From: Caldifarciminota bacterium
Lineage (GTDB): Bacteria; Hydrothermota; 32-111; QNBC01
Length of the DNA: 6,626 bases
Assembly: GCA_015486655.1 (NCBI GenBank)
Contig: WFRF01000057.1
Location: 1-6,626, forward strand
Reading direction: 5' to 3'
The notes under the pieces are model-generated. The model did no database searches. It had not been told where the DNA came from and was given only the letters and a program-made list of their open reading frames with translations. Within the stretch, counting starts at the first letter, position 1. Every line of letters starts with the position of its first letter. The position numbers were made by a program, and so were the translations under genes. Shown piece by piece: positions 1 through 5,123 of this stretch.

Positions 1-1116
1 TACGGGGACATATTTTTGAGAAATACAAAGGCTTCCGGAGTTATTCCACAAATTTCGGTGATTCTTGGTCCTTGTGCAGGAGGGGCTGTTTATTCGCCTG
101 CACTTACCGATTTTGTTTTTGTTGTGAAAGACATATCCAATATGTTTATAACGGGACCGCAAATTATAAAATCCGTTCTCGGTGAAGAGATAACAAAGGA
201 GGAATTGGGGGGAGCCGAAACGCATTTCACGATAACCGGTAATGCCCATTTTATTGCTGATACGGAGCAAGACACATTTAAACAGATTAGAAAATTATTT
301 GAATTCATCCCTCCAAATTTCAAAGAAAAACCGCCCACAACATACTCGGTTGAACCTAATATCGAGAAATTCGACATAACCAATATTCTCCCTGAAGACC
401 CGAAGAAACCTTATGATATGAGGGACATCATAGGGGGGATTGTCGATAAATCGGAGTTTTTTGAGGTACAGTCAGGTTGGGCAAGTAATATTATCGTAGG
501 GTTTGCTCATCTGGACGGAAAGCCTATTGGAATAGTCGCAAACCAACCGTTAATTTTAGCCGGCGTATTGGATGTGGATTCATCGGACAAAGCGGCAAGG
601 TTCGTAAGATTTTGTGATGCATTTAATATTCCTCTGTTAACCCTGGTTGACATGCCGGGATATTTACCGGGAATTGATCAGGAGTATGCAGGTGTTATCA
701 GGCATGGAGCAAAATTGCTTTATGCATATTCCGAGGCAAGTGTACCGAAGATAACGTTGATTGTAAGAAAAGCATACGGCGGAGGTTATATAGCCATGTG
801 CAGCAAACACCTCGGAGCGGATCTTGTCTATGCGTGGCCAACTGCAGAAATAGCGGTAATGGGACCGGAAGGAGCGGCAAACATTATTTTCAAAAAGGAA
901 ATAGAAAATTCACCTAACCCCAACGAGATGCGCCAAATTAAGATAAAGGAGTATACGGAAAAGTTTGCCAACCCTTATATCGCAGCTTCTCACGGATATG
1001 TGGATGCAGTAATAAACCCTGAAGAAACAAGGGTTGAACTGATAAAAGGCTTGAACTTTGTATTGGGAAACAAAGATTATGTGAATACCAAAAAACACGG
1101 GAATATACCCTTGTAG
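1..1116 (+). CDS. mmdA: Acyl-CoA carboxyltransferase subunit (methylmalonyl-CoA decarboxylase alpha / propionyl-CoA carboxylase beta type), 5' partial
   Basis: The reading frame is open from base 1 (YGDIF..., then LRNTKASGVIPQIS) to TAG at 1114-1116. About 371 codons are present; the family is usually about 515 residues, so roughly 140 N-terminal residues lie upstream. The protein transfers a carboxyl group between carboxybiotin and an acyl-CoA, in the cytoplasm or at a membrane decarboxylase complex. Both crotonase-like halves are visible: the N-domain motif GPCAGGAVYSPALTDF (from base 67) with GGAETH, and the C-domain with ANQP, LVDMPGYLPG, RKAYGGGYIAM and AWPTAEIAVMGPEGAANI. The glycine pairs in CAGG and YGGGY fit the two oxyanion holes. 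The end GNIPL is typical of the family. A biotin carrier gene follows six bases later, supporting a multisubunit biotin enzyme. Sequence alone does not separate a Na+-pumping methylmalonyl-CoA decarboxylase (mmdA) from a propionyl- or acetyl-CoA carboxylase (pccB), so the symbol is a family-level choice. Confidence 0.93.
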   Translation, partial: YGDIFLRNTKASGVIPQISVILGPCAGGAVYSPALTDFVFVVKDISNMFITGPQIIKSVLGEEITKEELGGAETHFTITGNAHFIADTEQDTFKQIRKLFEFIPPNFKEKPPTTYSVEPNIEKFDITNILPEDPKKPYDMRDIIGGIVDKSEFFEVQSGWASNIIVGFAHLDGKPIGIVANQPLILAGVLDVDSSDKAARFVRFCDAFNIPLLTLVDMPGYLPGIDQEYAGVIRHGAKLLYAYSEASVPKITLIVRKAYGGGYIAMCSKHLGADLVYAWPTAEIAVMGPEGAANIIFKKEIENSPNPNEMRQIKIKEYTEKFANPYIAASHGYVDAVINPEETRVELIKGLNFVLGNKDYVNTKKHGNIPL

Positions 1117-1122
1117 GCTATT

Positions 1123-1434
1123 ATGAAAAAGGGAAAGATAAATATCGATTATACGGTATATGAAACGAATATCCCCGAAAGCTTGAAAAAAGTCCGCAGG
1201 ACCTATAGAGTAGTAAAAAATAAGAAACACATAACGGCGTTTATTCCGGGGACAATAAGAGGGATATTTGTTAAAATCGGTGATAAGGTGCAGGTTGGCC
1301 AGAAATTATTGATTCTTGAAGCAATGAAAATGGAGAATGAAATAATATCTCCTGTGGAAGGAACGGTTAAAAAGCTTAATGTTGCCGTTGATGATAAGGT
1401 CGGTAAAGATCAATTGTTGATTGAAATCAAATAA
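1123..1434 (+). CDS. Biotin carboxyl carrier protein (biotin/lipoyl-attachment domain protein)
   Basis: This 103-residue protein carries the biotin that shuttles carboxyl groups to the carboxyltransferase encoded just upstream. Residues about 38-103 form a complete biotinyl domain: it opens with AFIPGTI, passes through GDKVQVGQKLLILEAMKMEN and ends with VGKDQLLIEIK. The biotinylated lysine is K69 in EAMKMEN (codon 1327-1329). The first 37 residues (YTVYETNIPESLKK...) are charged and resemble the short N-terminal extension of stand-alone carriers, without the long Ala/Pro-rich linker seen in many. There is no strong Shine-Dalgarno before the ATG at 1123, only a weak GTAGG overlapping the upstream stop, so translation is probably coupled to the carboxyltransferase. 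The gene is in the same frame as its neighbour, separated by one TAG and two codons. The partner could be a decarboxylase gamma subunit (mmdC) or a carboxylase carrier (accB/pccA part), so no symbol is given. Confidence 0.92.
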   Translation: MKKGKINIDYTVYETNIPESLKKVRRTYRVVKNKKHITAFIPGTIRGIFVKIGDKVQVGQKLLILEAMKMENEIISPVEGTVKKLNVAVDDKVGKDQLLIEIK

Positions 1435-1529
1435 CATCGTAGCCTGATTTTTTCCAAATTCTGTTTATTTTAAAAGATTGCTATCTGATTATTCCCGCAT
1501 ATAATTGAACGGTTATTGTTTTATTTTGT

Positions 1530-1558
1530 TTGACAATGAAATAATAAAGTGATAAAAT
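1530..1558 (+). promoter_or_regulatory. Sigma-70-type promoter for the glycosyltransferase-udk-lipoprotein-moeA operon
   Basis: The -35 box TTGACA (1530-1535) is a perfect consensus match, and the -10 box TAAAAT (1553-1558) differs from TATAAT at one base. The spacer is 17 bp, the optimal length. The region just upstream (about 1511-1529) is T/A-rich and could act as an UP element. The site lies in the 132-base gap after the biotin carrier gene, the only sizeable non-coding stretch in the window. Transcription would be expected to start around 1564-1567, at or within a few bases of the ATG at 1567, giving an almost leaderless mRNA. It is not the TTTG/TAnnTTTG promoter type of Bacteroidota. 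Confidence 0.75.
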
Positions 1559-1566
1559 GCAGACGT

Positions 1567-2694
1567 ATGAGAGTGTTATTAGTATCAGATGCGTACTATC
1601 CATATCCTTCCGGTGTCACGGAATATGTCTACAACGTGGCAAAGTATCTAAAAGGAATAGGCCATGAAGTCGAAATATTAACTCTACATTATGACGGTGA
1701 AGAATATGAAGATAATGTTTACAGAGTGGGATATTGTAAATTTTTCAGTTTAAACGGAACAAATGTCACTTTACCCTGGGGTGCGAATATATCCGGTGAA
1801 GTAAAGGAATTTTTAGAGCATAAGAAATATGATGTTATTCATTTGAACGGACCGTTTTTTCCGAATCTCTCTCATTTTGCCCTTCAATATGCAAATGCCC
1901 CAATTGTAGCGAGTTTTCTATCTGTTACTTCAAGATTTACGCATATCTTTTCCCCATTTTATAAGATGCTGTTTTCAAAAATAAATAAAAAAATAGATAT
2001 AAAGATAGGGATATCATCCGTTGCAATCGATTTTATTAAACCGTTTTTTCCGGGAGATTACAGATTTATACCCGTTGGAATCGACAGAAAACGTTTTAAT
2101 CCGAAAGCGGGTTTTTACAAACCGATGAAAAAGGGGGAAGGCTCTATAAAAATCCTATTCATGGGGCGACTGGATAAGAGAAAGGGGTTGGATATTTTAT
2201 TAAAAGCACTCTCGAAATTGAATAATAAGATAGATTATCATCTGTTTGTGGGAGGGAGTAGTGCTAACAGGAAGTATTACGAGGAGATGGCTGACAGGCT
2301 AAATGTAAAAGCAACTTTCCTCGGTTTTATCCCGGCCGAAGACATGGGGAAGGTGTATTCCTCCGCCGATATATACTGTTCACCGGCAAAAGGAGGAGAA
2401 ACATACGGAATAGTGCTTGTGGAGGCTATGTCATCAGGGGTTCCGGTGATAGCTTCCGATATACCGGGTTATGCCACCGTAGTGAAAAACGGCTACAACG
2501 GCGTGTTAGCGGAAGCAAATGTTGAATCTTTTGCAAGTGCAATTGAGAGGTTGGCAAACAATAAAGAAGAAAGAATCCGTTTGAAAATGAATGGGTTGAA
2601 ACATGCCGAAAAAATCGATTGGAATAATGTCATATTGGAGATTGAAAAGGCATACAAAGATGCGATAAAAATCCATGGGGGTAAACTATGTTAA
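1567..2694 (+). CDS. Family 4 glycosyltransferase, PimA-like (GT-B fold)
   Basis: This 375-residue protein is a retaining glycosyltransferase that moves a sugar from a nucleotide-sugar to an acceptor, probably a membrane lipid or surface glycan at the cytoplasmic face. The N-terminal half starts MRVLLVSDAYYPYPSGVTEY, the typical first strand and Gly-rich loop of GT4 enzymes, followed by NVTLPWGANIS and a DVIHLNGPFFP segment that recall phosphatidylinositol mannosyltransferase PimA. The C-terminal half has MGRLDKRKGLDILLKAL (the Arg and Lys that contact donor phosphates) and GGETYGIVLVEAM with the EX7E pair at codons 2398 and 2422. Length is normal. I chose ATG 1567 over an in-frame GTG at 1549, which lies between the -35 and -10 boxes and so would not be on the transcript; neither start has a Shine-Dalgarno. 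The last 7 bases overlap udk. The sugar and acceptor cannot be told from the sequence; PimA resemblance is not proof of a mannosyl-phosphoinositide product. Confidence 0.9.
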   Translation: MRVLLVSDAYYPYPSGVTEYVYNVAKYLKGIGHEVEILTLHYDGEEYEDNVYRVGYCKFFSLNGTNVTLPWGANISGEVKEFLEHKKYDVIHLNGPFFPNLSHFALQYANAPIVASFLSVTSRFTHIFSPFYKMLFSKINKKIDIKIGISSVAIDFIKPFFPGDYRFIPVGIDRKRFNPKAGFYKPMKKGEGSIKILFMGRLDKRKGLDILLKALSKLNNKIDYHLFVGGSSANRKYYEEMADRLNVKATFLGFIPAEDMGKVYSSADIYCSPAKGGETYGIVLVEAMSSGVPVIASDIPGYATVVKNGYNGVLAEANVESFASAIERLANNKEERIRLKMNGLKHAEKIDWNNVILEIEKAYKDAIKIHGGKLC

Positions 2695-3305
2695 TCGGAA
2701 TTGCAGGGGGAACCGGTTCGGGCAAAACAACCGTTGCCGAGAGAATAAGGGATATAATATCAGGGAAACACTCCGTAATAATGATGCAACAGGACAGTTA
2801 CTATAAAGATCACAGCGATATTCCTCTTAAAGAAAGAGAAAGAATTAATTACGATCATCCCGACTCAATCGATATAGAATTATTGATTGAACATTTAAAA
2901 AGTTTGGTGAAAGGTATTCCGGTTAATGTCCCCGTTTATGACTTCACTACACATACGCGAAAAAAAGAGACTAAGAGAGAGTTGCCGGGAGACATAATTA
3001 TAATCGAAGGAATATTGATATTCACAAATAAAGAATTAAGAGACCTGTTCGATTATAAGATTTTTGTCGACACACCCGATGACATCAGATTTATAAGGAG
3101 GTTACAAAGGGATATAGTCGAAAGAGACAGAACGGTAGATTCGGTGATACAGCAGTATTTAAACACAGTAAGACCGATGCACATTGAATTCGTTGAACCT
3201 TCGAAACAATTTGCAGATATTATTATACCCGAAGGCGGTTTTAATAAGAATGCCATAGATGTTATTTCTTCGTCAATTTTTCACATATTAAAAAGAGGTT
3301 TGTAA
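2688..3305 (+). CDS. udk: Uridine kinase (uridine/cytidine kinase)
   Basis: Udk phosphorylates uridine and cytidine to UMP and CMP with ATP or GTP, the pyrimidine salvage step, in the cytoplasm. The 205 residues match the usual length of the bacterial enzyme. Visible in order are the Walker A loop GGTGSGKTT (residues 7-15, K13), the QQDSYYKD segment with the conserved Asp at 36, YDHPDSID (55-62), VYDFTTHTR, the Walker B-like strand IIIEGILIF (about 104-112), the lid-type RRLQRDIVERDR near residue 140, and the C-terminal QYLNTVRPMHIEFVEPSKQFADIIIPEGG family signature. The ATG at 2688 is preceded by GGGGG at 2677-2681, a usable ribosome site. The gene overlaps the glycosyltransferase by 7 bases and shares one base with the next start (TAATG), so it is translated as part of the same operon. 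Nothing looks truncated or degenerate. Confidence 0.95.
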   Translation: MLIGIAGGTGSGKTTVAERIRDIISGKHSVIMMQQDSYYKDHSDIPLKERERINYDHPDSIDIELLIEHLKSLVKGIPVNVPVYDFTTHTRKKETKRELPGDIIIIEGILIFTNKELRDLFDYKIFVDTPDDIRFIRRLQRDIVERDRTVDSVIQQYLNTVRPMHIEFVEPSKQFADIIIPEGGFNKNAIDVISSSIFHILKRGL

Positions 3306-3901
3306 TGCAAAAAAGATATCTTATAATCATTTTATTAGCACTTATTTTCATGAATAGTTGTAGTATTAAGCCGAAAAATCCTTACCCTTCTACAGGTGAT
3401 TTAAATCCCCTTGAAATGGGAGATTATTGGAATTATATGACTTATAATGAAAATAGCGGAGAAATAAATTATTTAAGAAAAGAAGTTAGGGATACCATGA
3501 CAGTTCTTGATTCCGTTCATTTGTACAAACTTTATGTGGGCGATGCAAATTCGGATTTTTCATCAATAACATGGAACAGTGACCAATATCTGGAAAAAGG
3601 AGACTCCTTCCTCTATTATTACGATTATAATGACAGTTTTCCCCACTGGAAGGATATGCCCAATAAAATAGAAATCGGCGATTCATGGATAAGTGAGTGG
3701 GATTTACAGGAGTACATTGTTGAGGATAAGGATAGTGTGGATGTTCCGGCTGGCGCATTTTTCGCATATAAAGTCAGAGTGTATCCTTACTACTTGAATC
3801 ATTCGCTCTACTATTATAAATGGATTGCCGAAGATATAGGAACGGTAAAAGAAGAACACAATACTTGGACCACTGTTTTAATGGGGTATCAGGTAAAATA
3901 A
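3305..3901 (+). CDS. Small lipoprotein of unknown function
   Basis: I do not recognise a named family. The 198-residue protein begins with a lipoprotein signal peptide: MQKR, then a hydrophobic run (residues 5-16) and the lipobox-like MNSC with the lipidated Cys at 19. Ser at +2 would, by enterobacterial rules, favour the outer membrane. The mature part is rich in Tyr, Asp and Trp: residues about 36-45 read LEMGDYWNYM, and the C-terminal half has VDVPAGAFFAYKVRVYP and then YYYKWIAEDIGTVKEE. This order, 'G-x-x-W-x-Y ... VPAG-x-F ... YY ... GxVK', is a pattern I associate with uncharacterised small lipoproteins of several Gram-negative phyla; that is memory, not a search result. No catalytic motif is evident. 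AGAGG-type Shine-Dalgarno bases (AGAGG, 3294-3298) sit 6 bases before the ATG. It follows udk with a 1-base overlap and precedes moeA by 1 base, so it is co-expressed with both, without an obvious functional link. Confidence 0.85.
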   Translation: MQKRYLIIILLALIFMNSCSIKPKNPYPSTGDLNPLEMGDYWNYMTYNENSGEINYLRKEVRDTMTVLDSVHLYKLYVGDANSDFSSITWNSDQYLEKGDSFLYYYDYNDSFPHWKDMPNKIEIGDSWISEWDLQEYIVEDKDSVDVPAGAFFAYKVRVYPYYLNHSLYYYKWIAEDIGTVKEEHNTWTTVLMGYQVK

Positions 3902-3902
3902 T

Positions 3903-5123
3903 ATGGAGTTTCTAAAAACACAGAGTAGAAATGCGGCAATTGAAGGTTACATAAAAAAATTGGTCTCGAGAATAGATTTTGAAGAAATTCCCTTAAAGAA
4001 TTCCGTAGGAAGAATTGTTTCATTGGACCAAATTGCATCCTTTGACATTCCGGGATTTTCAAGAAGTATAGTTGACGGGTATATCTGCGTTTCAGGAATG
4101 ACATCGGGAGCCGGTCCCGGCAATCCGATTCCATTTACATACGGCGGAGAGATTCAAATGGGAGAATCTTTGAAGGATACATACGATTCCGATAAAGTTT
4201 ATTATATCCCTACGGGCGCTCCCATTCCGAAAGGTTTTGATGCCGTTGTCATGATTGAAAATACAGAGAAGGTTAATAATACAATTTATATTGAAAAATC
4301 CGTGTTTAAAGGCGAGAATATTATTTACAAAGGTGAAGATCTAAAAGCGGGAGATAAAATAACGGAAAAGGGGAGGGTGTTGCGCAGTGTTGACATCGGA
4401 GCGATTGCCTCTCAGGGTATTGAATCTGTTTCCGTTTATAAAAAAGTGAAAATTGCAATAATCCCCACGGGGAAAGAGTTAAAAAGAGCAGGTGAAGACA
4501 TTGACGCCAAATCCGTTTATGATGTGAATTCATTTATGTTAAAGTCGCTTTTGGATAAATTTAAATATTTTGAAACGGAAATATTCAGGATAATTAAGGA
4601 TGACGAAGATGAGCTTTACGGTTTAATTAAAGACAATTATGATAAATTTGATGTGTTTGTTATTTCAGGCGGCAGTTCAAAAGGTATGAGAGATATAACA
4701 ACAAGGGTGATTGAGAAATTAGGTTCCCCGGGAATTTTAATACACGGAATAGATATGTCTCCGGGTAAACCCACTATTTTATCTCTTTGCAATAATAAAA
4801 TTGTTTTCGGTGCTCCGGGTCATCCCGTTTCCTCTTATATTTCAGTAAGGTTTGTAATGGTTCCCATTTTAAATTATTTTGCCGGCAAAACGGATATTTT
4901 TGAGAAACCTGCGGGAAGAGGAAAATTAAAAGCTGATATCCCTTCCAAACACGGATTGGATGATTTTATTCGAGTTATAATAGAAGGTGAAGAAATAGAG
5001 CCTATTTTCGGCAAATCGGGTATGGTATCAACCCTTTCCAAGTCAAACGGGATTATCATAGCGGAGAATGAGAAGGAAGGGTTGTACAAAGGTGAGTATG
5101 TGGATTATTACGGTATAATATGA
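3903..5123 (+). CDS. moeA: Molybdopterin molybdenumtransferase MoeA
   Basis: MoeA inserts molybdate (or tungstate in some anaerobes) into adenylylated molybdopterin, the last common step of molybdenum cofactor synthesis, in the cytoplasm. The 406 residues are full length (E. coli about 411). Motifs in order: SRSIVDGY (53-60), PTGAPIPKGFDAVVMIE (103-119), GEDLKAGD (144-151), IIPTGKEL (186-193), ISGGSSKGMRD (254-264), SPGKPT (286-291), APGHPVS (304-310) and a domain IV ending with GMVSTLSKSNGIIIA. By my alignment to remembered E. coli numbering, the functional residues D59, T100, D142, E188, D228, D259, P298 and P301 are all kept, as D58, T104, D146, E192, D233, D264, P305 and P308, so the enzyme should be active. 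AGGT at 3891-3894 is a plausible ribosome site. The stop overlaps the next gene's start as ATGA, coupling it to a second MoeA-like protein. Whether the metal is Mo or W cannot be read from the sequence. Confidence 0.94.
   Translation: MEFLKTQSRNAAIEGYIKKLVSRIDFEEIPLKNSVGRIVSLDQIASFDIPGFSRSIVDGYICVSGMTSGAGPGNPIPFTYGGEIQMGESLKDTYDSDKVYYIPTGAPIPKGFDAVVMIENTEKVNNTIYIEKSVFKGENIIYKGEDLKAGDKITEKGRVLRSVDIGAIASQGIESVSVYKKVKIAIIPTGKELKRAGEDIDAKSVYDVNSFMLKSLLDKFKYFETEIFRIIKDDEDELYGLIKDNYDKFDVFVISGGSSKGMRDITTRVIEKLGSPGILIHGIDMSPGKPTILSLCNNKIVFGAPGHPVSSYISVRFVMVPILNYFAGKTDIFEKPAGRGKLKADIPSKHGLDDFIRVIIEGEEIEPIFGKSGMVSTLSKSNGIIIAENEKEGLYKGEYVDYYGII

Noticed and set aside
1423..1453. Possible rho-independent terminator after the biotin carrier gene (AAATCA ... 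TGATTT followed by a run of six T)
   Set aside because: The stem is only six A/T-rich pairs with a 15-base loop and begins inside the coding end. It would be too unstable to call a terminator, although the T-run makes it worth remembering.
1521..1544. Imperfect inverted repeat TTATT...AATAA around the -35 box, as a possible operator
   Set aside because: The arms are only A and T, with unequal inner segments; this is expected by chance in an AT-rich promoter gap.
1549..1566. Longer glycosyltransferase start at GTG 1549 (adds MIKCRR)
   Set aside because: The codon falls between the -35 and -10 boxes, lacks a ribosome site, and the GT4 family start fits ATG 1567.
5114..5119. TATAAT immediately before the second moeA start, as a possible internal promoter
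   Set aside because: No -35-like hexamer exists 16-18 bases upstream (the region reads GGTGAG), and the ATGA overlap already explains expression by coupling.
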